A DNA stretch of 64,000 nucleotides, taken from the NCBI RefSeq assembly GCF_900099835.1, contig NZ_FNKP01000003.1, positions 1,364,001-1,428,000 of the forward strand. The letters are read 5' to 3'. The notes beneath the pieces were generated by a model. That model had not been told where the DNA came from. It saw only the letters and a program-made list of their open reading frames with translations, and searched no databases. This document shows, piece by piece, positions 33,823 to 42,874 of this stretch. Origin of the DNA: Paraburkholderia fungorum (GTDB lineage: Bacteria; Pseudomonadota; Gammaproteobacteria; Burkholderiales; Burkholderiaceae). Numbering within the stretch: position 1 is the first letter of the stretch; the number at the start of each line of letters is the position of its first letter. Position numbers and translations under genes: made by a program.

Positions 33823-35379
33823 CTACACCGCACTCTCCAACTTCTCCTTCCGTAATTTCGCATAAGCCGCCCGTCCGCCTTCAATCGACAGCACCGCATC
33901 CGCCATTGCCTGCACGGTTTGCGGATCGTGCGTGATGAACAGCATCGCGATACCCGACGTTCGTTGCAAAGTCGAAAAGAGGCGCAGCACACTTTGCGCA
34001 ATCAGCGGGTCCAGCGCCGACGTCGGTTCATCGCAGACCAGCACCTTCGGCTCTGCCGCAAACGCACGCGCAATGCAGACTCGTTGTTTCTGGCCGCCCG
34101 ACAGCTGATGCGGATAGCGGTCCAGAAGGTCCGCGCTCAATTCAACCTGCCCGGCAAGCGCGACGATCCGGCGCTCGCGTTCGACGCCGCGCAAACCGAA
34201 GTAAAACGTCAGCGGCCGGCCAATCGCTTCACGAATCGTGTGCGCGGGATTCAACGCTACGTCCGGCAATTGATGAATCAGTTGCACGACGCGCAACTGT
34301 TCGCGGCTACGTTCGCGGAAGTCCGCGGGCAAGCGTTGACCGTCGACGCTTATATGCCCACGTTCGGTACTCAACAGGCCTGTGACGACGCGCGCAAGAC
34401 TCGACTTGCCGGACCCCGAGCGGCCGACGACCGCCAGCGTGTGGCCGGCTGGAATCTCGAACGAGACGTTATCGAGCACTTGCGCTCCGCTTCGATAACG
34501 TGCGCTGACGCCGTCGACGGCCAGCGCCGGTGGCTGGTCCGCTGCCGGCTTCGGCGCTCGACGGCCCAGACGCGCTGCGTCGAGCAGACGCCGTGTGTAC
34601 GCTTCGCGCGGGGTATCGACGATCTCCTGCGCTGGTCCATATTCGACAGTGCGTCCGTCGCGCAAGACCAGCAGTCGATCAGCAATTCGCGCGACGACCG
34701 GCAGATCGTGGCTGATATAGATCGCCGCCGTTTCAGTCGCCCGCAACGCGTGCGCGATCGTCGCCAGCACCTGATCGCGGGTGTCCGCATCGAGCGCCGT
34801 GGTCGGCTCGTCGAATACGATCACGTCCGGCGCGGGGCAGAGCGCCATCGCGGTCATTGCCCTTTGCAACTGCCCGCCCGAAACCTGATGCGGATAGCGC
34901 TCGCCGAAGCGCTGAGGATCAGGCAAGCCGAGCAGCGCAAACAGTTCGATGGCTCGCGCGACAGCTTGCCTGCGCGTCATCAACCGGCGCACGACGGCGG
35001 TTTCGATCACCTGATCGAGCAGGCGCGTCGACGGCGTAAAAGCTGCCGCCGCCGATTGCGCGACATACGCGATCCGCTGTCCGCGCAACGCAGCCTTGCT
35101 TCGCGCGGACAGCGCAAGCACGTTCTCGCCGCACAGTTCGATCTGTCCCGCCGACACCGCGAGGCCGCCGCGCAAATGGCCTAGCGCGGCGAGTCCGAGC
35201 GTCGATTTGCCCGCGCCCGATTCGCCGATCACACCGAGCACGCTGTTGCGCGCAAGCGCGAAGGACACGTTGTCGAGAACCCGGCGCGTGACGGTCGTCG
35301 ATCTGCCCGCCTCGTCAGTCTGAATCTGTGCAGGCGCGTCGATCGTGAGTTGCCTTGCTTCCAGAACGAATGCACTCAT
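33823..35379 (-). CDS. Peptide/nickel-type ABC transporter, duplicated ATPase (DppD-DppF fusion type)
   Basis: 518 residues holding two complete ATPase domains. The first has Walker A GESGAGKST, signature VSGGQLQR and Walker B DVIVFDEPTTALDAD. The second has GRSGSGKSS, LSGGQKQR and VLVCDEPTSALDP. This is the YejF/GsiA-like arrangement that energises a peptide-type importer. The ATG at 35379 overlaps the stop of the upstream permease (ATGA), so I use it rather than the much longer open frame. It is the last gene of a five-gene operon starting with homocysteine S-methyltransferase. Confidence 0.92.
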   Translation of the reverse strand: MSAFVLEARQLTIDAPAQIQTDEAGRSTTVTRRVLDNVSFALARNSVLGVIGESGAGKSTLGLAALGHLRGGLAVSAGQIELCGENVLALSARSKAALRGQRIAYVAQSAAAAFTPSTRLLDQVIETAVVRRLMTRRQAVARAIELFALLGLPDPQRFGERYPHQVSGGQLQRAMTAMALCPAPDVIVFDEPTTALDADTRDQVLATIAHALRATETAAIYISHDLPVVARIADRLLVLRDGRTVEYGPAQEIVDTPREAYTRRLLDAARLGRRAPKPAADQPPALAVDGVSARYRSGAQVLDNVSFEIPAGHTLAVVGRSGSGKSSLARVVTGLLSTERGHISVDGQRLPADFRERSREQLRVVQLIHQLPDVALNPAHTIREAIGRPLTFYFGLRGVERERRIVALAGQVELSADLLDRYPHQLSGGQKQRVCIARAFAAEPKVLVCDEPTSALDPLIAQSVLRLFSTLQRTSGIAMLFITHDPQTVQAMADAVLSIEGGRAAYAKLRKEKLESAV

Positions 35380-36167
35380 GCTGCTTTTCCTCGATGCGCG
35401 AGCCAGTCGAGCACTGCATTGATGCTCAGGCTCAACAAGCCGATCGACGCGCCGGGAATCATCGCGGCCCAGACGCCGAACAGCACGCCGTCCTTGTTTT
35501 CTTTCGCGAGGCTGCCCCAATCGGTGGCGGGCGGCTGCAAGCCGAGTCCGAGAAACGACAGCGTCGAGATCAGCAGGATCGCAAACACGAGGCGCAAGCC
35601 GAACTCCGCGACCAGCGGCCGCGCGATATTCGGCAGCACCTCGCGAAAGATCAGAACGGCGATGCCTTCGCCCCGCAAGCGCGCGACTTCGATGTAATCG
35701 AGCACGGCCACGTCCGCGGCAAGCGCCCGTGTGACTCGAAAGATCCGGATCCCTTCGAGCGCGGCGACCACGAGGCATACGGTGAGCGCGCCGGGCGGCG
35801 TGACCGCGAGCACCACCAGCGCGAAGATTAGCGAGGGAATCGACATCAACACGTCGTTGCTGCAAGACAGACCGGTGTCGAGCCAGCCGCCGGCGACGCC
35901 GGCCAGCATCCCGAGCAGGCCGCCGCTCGCGAACGCGAGCAGCGTCGATAGCAGCCCAAGCCCGATCGTGTTGCGCGCGCCATAAACGAGCCGCGACCAT
36001 GCATCGCGGCCGATGTTATCGGTGCCGAACCACGCGAGCGCCGACGGTCCGTCCCAATTGCCGCCGACGATTTCGTTCACGCCATGCCGCGCGAGCCACG
36101 GCGCGCCCAGCGCGAGCAACGCGCACAGCAGCAGGAACGCGAGCGACAGATAAGGCGTGCGCTTCAT
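35376..36167 (-). CDS. Peptide-type ABC transporter permease (DppC-like)
   Basis: 263 residues with six predicted helices. The DppC family pattern is seen in WFGTDNIGRDAWSRLVYGAR near residues 49-68, and the inner-membrane EAA-type loop lies in FREVLPNIARPLVAEFGLRL. It pairs with the DppB-like permease, whose stop codon it overlaps by 4 bp (ATGA), and its own stop overlaps the start of the ATPase gene in the same way. The cargo is unknown. Confidence 0.93.
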   Translation of the reverse strand: MKRTPYLSLAFLLLCALLALGAPWLARHGVNEIVGGNWDGPSALAWFGTDNIGRDAWSRLVYGARNTIGLGLLSTLLAFASGGLLGMLAGVAGGWLDTGLSCSNDVLMSIPSLIFALVVLAVTPPGALTVCLVVAALEGIRIFRVTRALAADVAVLDYIEVARLRGEGIAVLIFREVLPNIARPLVAEFGLRLVFAILLISTLSFLGLGLQPPATDWGSLAKENKDGVLFGVWAAMIPGASIGLLSLSINAVLDWLAHRGKAA

Positions 36168-37171
36168 CGCGGATACCTCAGGCGCGGATTGGCGGCGATC
36201 GCGACCAGATCGGCCAGCAGATTGAGCCCGACATACAGCGCGCCGAAGATCACGCCGCAGGCCTGCACGGCGGGAACGTCGCGCTTGACGACGCTATCGA
36301 CCATGTACTGCCCCAGCCCCGGATAAACGAAGATGGTCTCGACGACCACGGCGCCCACGGTCAGATAAGCGAGATTCAGCGCGATGATGCTGACAATCGG
36401 CGCGACCGCGTTCGGCAGCGCATGCCGGAAGATCACACGATGCGGCGCGAGGCCCTTGAGTTGCGCCATTTCGACGAACGGCGTCGCCATCACGTCGCTC
36501 AAGGCCGCGCGTGTCATGCTGGTCATATGGCCGAGAATCGCGAGCACGAGTGTCGCGCAAGGTAGCGCGAGGCTCGTCAACCAGCCGCTGAGTGTGCCGG
36601 AGCCCGCATCGGCAGCACTGCTCGGCAACCACGGCAGCAGCACCGAAAACAGTGCGATCAGCAGATAGCCGACGAAGAATTCCGGAAGTGCAACCGACAG
36701 CCGCGATCCCGCGAGAATCGCGCGATCGAGCCAGCCGCCGCGATTGAGAACGGCCAGCATGCCGAGCACGAGCGACAGCGGCACCGCGATCGCCGCAGCG
36801 CTCGCAGCGAGCAGCAATGTGTAGCCGAGGCGCGGCGCAATCGCCTGAACGACTGGCACGCGCGTGGTGTAACTGTCGCCGAAGTCGCCGTGAGCGAGGC
36901 CGCCGAGCCAGCGGCCGTAGCGCGACAGCAGCGGCTCGTCGAGGCCCAGTTCGCGCTGCATCGCGGCGACGGCGGAAGGCGTCGCGCTTTGTCCGAGGAT
37001 CGTCGCGGCGATATTGCCGGGCAGCAGATTCGTGCCCGCGAAGATCAACGTCACCGCGACGAACAACGTCGCGATGCCCTGCATGACGCGGCGTGCAAAG
37101 AGCCGCAGCAGCGGCGATCGGCGCGCGTTTTGCGCGGGCGTTGCGAGGCTGTCGCTCAACTGGCGAACCAT
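36164..37171 (-). CDS. Peptide-type ABC transporter permease (DppB-like)
   Basis: 335 residues. An N-terminal helix is followed by the DppB-type periplasmic loop (LGLDEPLLSRYGRWLGGLAH, GDFGDSY), and a C-terminal EAA loop reads HALPNAVAPIVSIIALNLAY. It forms the membrane channel with the DppC-like partner. Its start overlaps the end of the binding-protein gene by 16 bp and its stop overlaps the next start by 4 bp, indicating one coupled operon. Confidence 0.93.
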   Translation of the reverse strand: MVRQLSDSLATPAQNARRSPLLRLFARRVMQGIATLFVAVTLIFAGTNLLPGNIAATILGQSATPSAVAAMQRELGLDEPLLSRYGRWLGGLAHGDFGDSYTTRVPVVQAIAPRLGYTLLLAASAAAIAVPLSLVLGMLAVLNRGGWLDRAILAGSRLSVALPEFFVGYLLIALFSVLLPWLPSSAADAGSGTLSGWLTSLALPCATLVLAILGHMTSMTRAALSDVMATPFVEMAQLKGLAPHRVIFRHALPNAVAPIVSIIALNLAYLTVGAVVVETIFVYPGLGQYMVDSVVKRDVPAVQACGVIFGALYVGLNLLADLVAIAANPRLRYPR

Positions 37172-38703
37172 ACTTTCTCGGCGGCGCGCGAACCCACTTC
37201 GCCGGGGATGTCGGCGAAGCCCTTCAGGCTCGAGCGCGTTGCCCGCAGCGAGTCCTGATACAACGGGATCACCGACGCACCCTGTTGCGCATACAGCACC
37301 TGAATGTCGTGATAAATCTGCTTGCGTCGCGCGTCGTTACTTTCGGAGCGGGCGGCTGCAACGAGTTTGTCGAACGCCGGGTCCTTCCAGTGCGATTCGT
37401 TCCACGGCGCGCCCGACACGCAGATCATCGACAGATACGCGTCCGCAGTCGGACGGTTGGCCCACGACGATGCGCAGAACGGGGCCTTCATCCACACCTG
37501 GGTCCAGTAGCCGTCGGCGGGCACGCGGTTCACCTTGAACGGAATCTGCGCCTTGCTCGCGGAACTCTGGTAAAGCTCGGCCGCGGATACCGCTCCGCCG
37601 AATGTTGCGCCGTCGGCTGCGCTCAGCACGATCGGCTGCGTCGCGCCGGATTTGTTCCAGTAGAACTTCGCCTTGTCGGGATCGTAGCCGTGCTTCGGCA
37701 CGTCCGTCGTGTAGAAGCGGTTCGACGGAAACAGTGGGTTGTCGTTGGCGACCGAGCCGTAGCCGCCGAGCAGCGACGTGCGCAACTGCTCGCGATCGAT
37801 CGCGTATTTGAGTGCCGTACGAACGTCGTTGTTATTGAACGGAGCCTGGTCCGCGAGCATCGGGAACAGGATGTTGTTGGTGTCGCGGGCACGATAAAGA
37901 TGAACCGACGGCACCGAGTCGATGCGTTTGGCGAGGCGCGGCTCGACACGATTGATCAGATGCACCGAGCCGCTCAGCAGCGCTGCAACGCGCGCGGCGC
38001 TGTCGTTATAGGCGACCGTTTCGACGGAATCGACGAAGCCGCGATTCGTGTCCCAGTAGTTCGGATTGCGTTTGGTCAGCACCCGCACGCCCGGCTGGAA
38101 TTTTTCGAGGATGAAGGCGCCGGTGCCGATGCCCTTGTCGAAATCCGCGCCGTTCGGCGTGATGCCGAAATGCACGTCGCCGAGCAGATAGGGGAAATCG
38201 ACATTCGGCGAATCGAGCTTGAACGTGAGCTCGAGCGGACCCGTGATCGCGATGTCCTTCACCGGGTCCAGATAGGCTTTCGCGGCCGACTGCGAATCCT
38301 TGCCTCGATGATGATTGAGCGAGTAGACCACGTCGGCGGGTTCGAGCGTTTTGCCGTTATGGAATTGCACGCCGCTGCGCAGCCTGATGATCCACGTTTG
38401 CGCGTTGTCGCGGCTATCCCAGCTTTGCGCGAGGCCCGGGCGCAACGAGCCGTCGTCGTTCAGGTCGGTCAGCGTATTGAATAGCTGCCGGCCGATGTTG
38501 TACATGAACTCTTCGAAATAGAACGCGGGATCGATCCGGTCGCTGCTCGACGCCGAATCGAGTCCGAGTATCAGGTGGCCGCCACGTTTCGGTGTGTCGG
38601 CCGCGAACGCGCGCGGTGCCAGCAGCGAGGTCGCGGACAATGCGGCGGCGGTCGAGCCGGCGCGTTGCAGGAAACGGCGGCGCGCGCGTTTTTCGGCGGA
38701 CAT
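37156..38703 (-). CDS. Peptide-type ABC transporter substrate-binding protein, Tat-exported
   Basis: 515 residues from the ATG at 38703; an ATG ten codons upstream is an alternative. The N-terminus RARRRFLQRAG followed by a hydrophobic stretch ending AFA-AD is a twin-arginine-like signal, so the protein is probably folded before export. The rest is an SBP_bac_5 binding protein: SRDNAQTWIIRLRSGVQFHN, PADVVYSLNHHRGKDSQSA, GTGAFILEKFQPGVRV, and the late ARSESNDARRKQIYHDIQVL. It lies between homocysteine S-methyltransferase and the permeases. The ligand could be a methyl donor such as S-methylmethionine (inference only). Confidence 0.92.
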   Translation of the reverse strand: MSAEKRARRRFLQRAGSTAAALSATSLLAPRAFAADTPKRGGHLILGLDSASSSDRIDPAFYFEEFMYNIGRQLFNTLTDLNDDGSLRPGLAQSWDSRDNAQTWIIRLRSGVQFHNGKTLEPADVVYSLNHHRGKDSQSAAKAYLDPVKDIAITGPLELTFKLDSPNVDFPYLLGDVHFGITPNGADFDKGIGTGAFILEKFQPGVRVLTKRNPNYWDTNRGFVDSVETVAYNDSAARVAALLSGSVHLINRVEPRLAKRIDSVPSVHLYRARDTNNILFPMLADQAPFNNNDVRTALKYAIDREQLRTSLLGGYGSVANDNPLFPSNRFYTTDVPKHGYDPDKAKFYWNKSGATQPIVLSAADGATFGGAVSAAELYQSSASKAQIPFKVNRVPADGYWTQVWMKAPFCASSWANRPTADAYLSMICVSGAPWNESHWKDPAFDKLVAAARSESNDARRKQIYHDIQVLYAQQGASVIPLYQDSLRATRSSLKGFADIPGEVGSRAAEKVWFAS

Positions 38704-38781
38704 CGGCGTGTCGCCCGGGTGAGCAGGATGCATGGTGTGCTTGATTGGAAAGTGGAAGAAGAGGCTGCGGCGCGTTTTGAA

Positions 38782-39714
38782 TCAGCCGAATTCGCGGCGT
38801 ACGGCCGAGGACAGCACTGCAATATGCTCGGGCCCGATGCCACAGCATCCGCCGATGATCGACGCGCCCGCATTGGCCCAGCGGCGCGCAAAGGCCGCAT
38901 AACCGTCGGGTTTCAGGTCTTCGCGCAGCGCGCTCAAACCTGCGTTCGCGGCGCCGCGCTGACGCTCCGGTTCGAACGTGTTCGCGTAGACGCCAAGCGC
39001 GATTGCAGCATGGCTCGCGCCGCTCGCATCGCGCGCTGCGCGAGCGCGGCGTACCGCTGCTTCCATGATTTCCGCCTGGCTGCAATTGAACAGGAAGGCG
39101 CTCGCGCCGAGCGATGCGGCGACGTCGAATGCGGTGTCGATGCTTTCGCCGGAACGTAGCGTCGGAGCCTGCCTGCCGTCGACGATCGCATCGATGTCGA
39201 CGGTGTCGTCCAGTGTGAACGACAGCCAGAGCGGACGCGGATCGCCGTTCAGGGCCTTGTGCGCGGCGCGCGCTTCGGCCGTCGAACCAAGCGTTTCGCC
39301 GAGCCAGAGATCGACATACGGCGACAGGCCGTCGACCAGCTTGCGCAGCAGCGGTTCGGCTGCTTTGGCGTCGAACAGATCGGGGCGATACGAGCCGAAC
39401 ACCGGCGGCAGCGATCCCGCCACCTGTACCGGCCGGCTGACCGCGTTGGCGGCATCGCGCGCCAACTGACCGGCGAGTGCAGCGAGCCGTTGCCCCTCTT
39501 CTGCAAAACGCGTGTCGCCGATGTGGAACGGCACGACCGCATACGAGTTGGTCGTGATGACGTCCGCGCCGGCACTGACGAACGAATCATGCGCGGTGCG
39601 CACGTAATGCGGCGCTTCGATTAATGCAAGTGCGGACCACTCCGGCTGTTGAAACGGCGCGCCGATTCGCAGTAATTCGCGGCCCATGCCGCCATCGAGA
39701 ATGTGTATTGCCAC
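38782..39714 (-). CDS. mmuM: Homocysteine S-methyltransferase
   Basis: 310 residues from a GTG at 39714. It is a pterin-independent, zinc-dependent homocysteine methyltransferase of the MmuM/YagD type: ILDGGMGRELLRIGAP at the start, DVITTNSYAVVPFHIG, the first zinc Cys in LFNCSQAEIMEAA, and the Cys pair IIGGCCGIGPEHI. The family moves a methyl group from S-methylmethionine or SAM to homocysteine, producing methionine. It is the first gene of a minus-strand operon with a Tat-exported peptide-type binding protein and its ABC importer, suggesting import of the methyl donor or a related thioether (inference). Confidence 0.9.
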   Translation of the reverse strand: MAIHILDGGMGRELLRIGAPFQQPEWSALALIEAPHYVRTAHDSFVSAGADVITTNSYAVVPFHIGDTRFAEEGQRLAALAGQLARDAANAVSRPVQVAGSLPPVFGSYRPDLFDAKAAEPLLRKLVDGLSPYVDLWLGETLGSTAEARAAHKALNGDPRPLWLSFTLDDTVDIDAIVDGRQAPTLRSGESIDTAFDVAASLGASAFLFNCSQAEIMEAAVRRARAARDASGASHAAIALGVYANTFEPERQRGAANAGLSALREDLKPDGYAAFARRWANAGASIIGGCCGIGPEHIAVLSSAVRREFG

Positions 39715-40102
39715 TGGTTTCGCTCCACCAAAGTTCGAATCGTATCCAGTTGCGAGTTAATGGCGAACGAACAGTTTCTTCGATCGATATCTGATGAGCA
39801 TCTGTCGAAAGTTTGATTTCCATTTCTTTCTGCCCGCCGCGAATGCAGATCACGCCCGCGTTTCGTCAGCCTGCCGCTGCTGTCGTTATCGATTATGTTT
39901 GTTTGTCGAGCGACGCAGATCGGCGGAGGATGCGGGGTTTCGCGTTCACTTCAGAGGTCTACGTCCGTGTCTTCGTCTTGCAGTATTGCAATCCTCGGCA
40001 CCGGTGTTTGGCCGATTTTGTCCTCAACGTGACCGTAAATGCTCTCGTACTGATACTGTAGGGCCGATAAGATCAAAGCTTCTTACATGGAGGAGGTCAA
40101 AA
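39715..40102. other. Divergent promoter region, no gene
   Basis: 388 bp between the homocysteine methyltransferase operon (minus) and the isochorismatase/GlxA pair (plus). It must hold both promoters. I saw no clear palindromic operator. Confidence 0.35.
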
Positions 40103-40681
40103 ATGTCCGAAGCTACACCGCGCCGGTCCGCTCTCATCGTTATCGACGTGCAGGAATCGTTTCGCCAGATGCCCAACTGGTCGGATGTCGATCTGCCCGC
40201 TTTCAAAGCCGCTGTGCTGGACCTCGAACGTGGCGCGCGAGAGGCGGGCGTCGCGGTCGTCCACGTATTTCATCTCGGTAAGGCCGGCCCGTTCAAAAAG
40301 GACTCCGGCTTCGTGAGGCCGCTGGACTGGCTGCCCGACGGTCCCGACGTCGTCTTCGAAAAGCACACGCACAACGCATTCACCGATACCGGACTTGACC
40401 TGTGGCTTCGCCGTCGCCAGATCGATCATCTCGTGATCACGGGTATCCGCACCGAACAGTGCTGCGAGACCACGACGCGTGTTGCCTCCGACATCGGCTA
40501 CTCGGTCGACTACGTCACCGATGCCACCTTGACGTTCCCGATGATTCACGCCGGCACCGGCCGCGAATATTCGCCCGCCGAGATCAAGGCACATACGGAA
40601 CTGGTGCTGCAGGATCGCTTTGCGCGCATCGCTAGCGTCGCGAATGTTCTGGACACGTGGCAAGCGCAGCGGTCGGCATGA
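40103..40681 (+). CDS. Isochorismatase-family cysteine hydrolase
   Basis: 192 residues; the ATG at 40103 is set by a strong GGAGGAGG ribosome-binding site. The full catalytic triad is present: Asp15 in ALIVIDVQESF, Lys87 in VVFEKHTHNAF, and Cys120 in VITGIRTEQCCETTTRVASD. Enzymes of this fold hydrolyse amides or vinyl ethers such as nicotinamide, N-carbamoyl compounds or isochorismate, and this sequence does not decide between them. There is no signal peptide, so it is cytoplasmic. It overlaps the GlxA-type regulator gene by ATGA, so the two are translationally coupled. Confidence 0.92.
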   Translation: MSEATPRRSALIVIDVQESFRQMPNWSDVDLPAFKAAVLDLERGAREAGVAVVHVFHLGKAGPFKKDSGFVRPLDWLPDGPDVVFEKHTHNAFTDTGLDLWLRRRQIDHLVITGIRTEQCCETTTRVASDIGYSVDYVTDATLTFPMIHAGTGREYSPAEIKAHTELVLQDRFARIASVANVLDTWQAQRSA

Positions 40682-41658
40682 AAGCGTCGATTTCCGTGTG
40701 GTTTGTGCTGACGCCGCCCGTGCTGATGCTCGACTACGCTGGGCCGGCTGAAGCGCTGCGGATGGCCGTCGATTGCGGCGCGCCGTTCGAGCTTCATCAC
40801 TGCGGTCCGCTCGCGCGGGTCGCGACGTCGATCGGCACGTTCATCGACGGGCTCGAAGCGCTGCCCGCTGGTTTGCCCCCGCGCAGTCTCGTGATGGTGG
40901 TCGGCACGACGGAATCGCCGGAGCCGGGCATCAGCGCGCCGTTCGATGCGGTCACACACTGGCTGCGCACGGCGCCGCGCGAGGACACGCGGATGGCCAG
41001 CATCTGCTCGGGTGCGTTTCTGCTCGCGCGTGCGGGCCATCTTGCCGGGCGCCGCTGCACGACGCACTTCGCGCTGGTCGATTCGCTGCGGCGCGAGGAG
41101 CCATCGGCGCGCGTGCAGGACGACTGTCTGTTCGTCGACGACGACGCTGTGCTGACGAGCGCCGGTATCACGGCGGGAATCGATCTGGCGCTGCATCTGA
41201 TCGAGCATTACGCCAGCGCGGAAGTCGCCGCCGAGGTTGCGCGCCGTCAGGTTGTTTATCAGCGGCGCGCAGGCAACGAGACGCAGTTGTCGCCGTGGCT
41301 CGCGCATCGCAATCACATGCATCCGGCCGTGCATCGCGCGCAGGACATCATCGCGCGAGACTTGACGCGAACCTGGAGCGTGGCCGAACTCGCCGATGCC
41401 GCCTATGTCAGTTCGCGGCATCTGAGCCGCCTCTTCAGCGAGCATGCGGGCATTTCGATACTTTCCTATCAGCAGAGCCTGCGTGTCGCCCGCGCGCAGC
41501 AGTTGCTGGGCAGCCCGAATCTGACGATCGAGCAGGTGGCGGAACAGTCGGGCTTCGCGTCGGTGCGCGATTTCCGACGCGTGTGGCGGCGATATCACGA
41601 GGTGCCGCCGACCCGTTTCCGGGACGCGCAACAGGCGGTAGAGGGGGCGCTTTCGTGA
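40678..41658 (+). CDS. GlxA-family regulator (DJ-1/PfpI domain plus AraC HTH)
   Basis: 326 residues from the ATG at 40678, overlapping the hydrolase stop. The N-terminal DJ-1/PfpI-like domain (about 5-170) has the nucleophile-elbow sequence ASICSGAFLLARAGHLAGRR and THFALVDSLRREEP. The C-terminal AraC HTH (about 220-318) has RTWSVAELADAAYVSSRHLS and LTIEQVAEQSGFASVRDFRR. GlxA-type regulators sense nitrogen or quaternary-ammonium metabolites. It probably controls its coupled hydrolase and perhaps the divergent homocysteine methyltransferase operon 390 bp away (inference). Confidence 0.93.
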   Translation: MKASISVWFVLTPPVLMLDYAGPAEALRMAVDCGAPFELHHCGPLARVATSIGTFIDGLEALPAGLPPRSLVMVVGTTESPEPGISAPFDAVTHWLRTAPREDTRMASICSGAFLLARAGHLAGRRCTTHFALVDSLRREEPSARVQDDCLFVDDDAVLTSAGITAGIDLALHLIEHYASAEVAAEVARRQVVYQRRAGNETQLSPWLAHRNHMHPAVHRAQDIIARDLTRTWSVAELADAAYVSSRHLSRLFSEHAGISILSYQQSLRVARAQQLLGSPNLTIEQVAEQSGFASVRDFRRVWRRYHEVPPTRFRDAQQAVEGALS

Positions 41659-41781
41659 GTGAAGCCGCAAGCGGGTTTGTGTGATGCAGCGGGGCAACTG
41701 ATCGACGAGGAAATCTGCGACTTCGACGATACCGCGGCGACGCTGGAGAGCAGGCACGCGCTACGAGCACCGTACAGGCTG

Positions 41782-42000
41782 CTATGCGGGGACCTTCGCT
41801 TGGGCGTCGTTGGGTACCGGCCGCGTACCGTTCGGCGTCACGCCAAGATGCGCGAGCAGCCCATCTTTTGTGCGAATGAAGGAGGCGCTGTCGGCGTCGC
41901 GTGGAGGCGGAAGATTGATATGCAAGTCCAGCGCGATCTTGCCTTCCTGCGCAGTTGCGAGAGCTTCGTTACGGAAATCGGGTGAGTCGCGAGTTTTGTC
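41782..42000 (-). pseudogene. C-terminal fragment of an unidentified protein
   Basis: The minus-strand frame has no start codon and is preceded by a stop at 42001-42003. Its 72 residues look like genuine protein: SPDFRNEALATAQEGKIALD, then HINLPPPRDADSASFIRTKD, GLLAHLGVTPNGTRPVP and a TAG at 41782. I cannot name the family. It is probably the 3' end of a gene whose beginning was lost. The adjoining 41659-41781 shows nothing. Confidence 0.4.
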
Positions 42001-42305
42001 TCATGCGGAGATACTTGATCGGTCCAGACTTACCAGATCATCTTGGCGATAGCGGAGGAGGGAAGATGTCTGCTGCCGCGAACAGGATTAATTCTCAGTG
42101 GCTTATTTAATTGAAGACTAATTCTCAGACTTTATCGTTGCCACGTCATCCTAAGTAGTATCCGTGATCCATTTCATCATGAAACGAAAAGGGCGATCTG
42201 CATGCAATACGAGAACCGCTTCCATTCGGAGCATGGAATGACGAACCGCCTTCTGCCGAGGAGAAGATTGCCGATAAAGTTTCGGATAGCTCGATGCAGC
42301 ACCTT
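42001..42305. other. Gene-free stretch with a short direct repeat
   Basis: No gene. TAATTCTCAG is repeated exactly at 42089-42098 and 42119-42128 (30-bp spacing) in an AT-rich patch. The significance is unknown. Confidence 0.3.
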
Positions 42306-42599
42306 TTAATTTTGCACCTGCCGTCGTGGCGGCATCTGATTCTGCACGGGAACGGTGACCTGAGTTTGACGAGCGACCGGGGCTTGACTCACGGGTGACG
42401 TCAATTGAGCCTGGGAGGGCGTCTCCGCGGCGCCGTCGTCGGAGGTCGCCTGCGCGGACTGAGCACTCGTGTTCGCAACCGCTTGTGGCGTGGAACTTCC
42501 GCTTCCGTCGCAGCCTGTGACAAACACTGCGCTGCCCACTGCAACCATCACACCTGCCGAGCCACAACTCAATATTTTCAGGAGACGATTGGCAATCAT
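42306..42599 (-). CDS. Small lipoprotein, low-complexity tail
   Basis: 97 residues from the ATG at 42599, preceded by GAGGTGG. The first 30 residues are a lipoprotein signal with lipobox VTGC (Cys at about residue 30). The mature part is a Gln/Ala/Ser/Pro-rich, probably disordered chain (QAVANTSAQSAQATSDDGAA and onwards) with no recognisable domain. Orphan lipoproteins like this are common in Burkholderiaceae, and no function can be assigned. The next gene is divergent. Confidence 0.55.
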   Translation of the reverse strand: MIANRLLKILSCGSAGVMVAVGSAVFVTGCDGSGSSTPQAVANTSAQSAQATSDDGAAETPSQAQLTSPVSQAPVARQTQVTVPVQNQMPPRRQVQN

Positions 42600-42874
42600 A
42601 GCTGCCACCTCACTGCACTTGATGGTTATAAAAAACAAACACAATTAACTAAACATAGCATTCCTTCGGAGTTCTTTATCTGCTGAATTTAATTCCGTCG
42701 AATGCATTAGTTCGGAGTGTTACAGACGTACAAGAAAATGATAGTTCGTCTGTGTAACCATGTGTTACGAATCTTTCCATTTCTGCGTTTGGGACTATTG
42801 TCAGTTGGACATTGGTCGACACGATCTCGACACGTCGATGATCTGAAGCGACCGCAACCGAAGCGGGTGGCGCC

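Noticed and set aside
33823..36000. A 725-codon frame covering the ABC ATPase gene
   Set aside because: Its first ~200 codons are antisense or out-of-frame sequence of the DppC-like permease gene. The ATG at 35379, overlapping the permease stop, is the real start.
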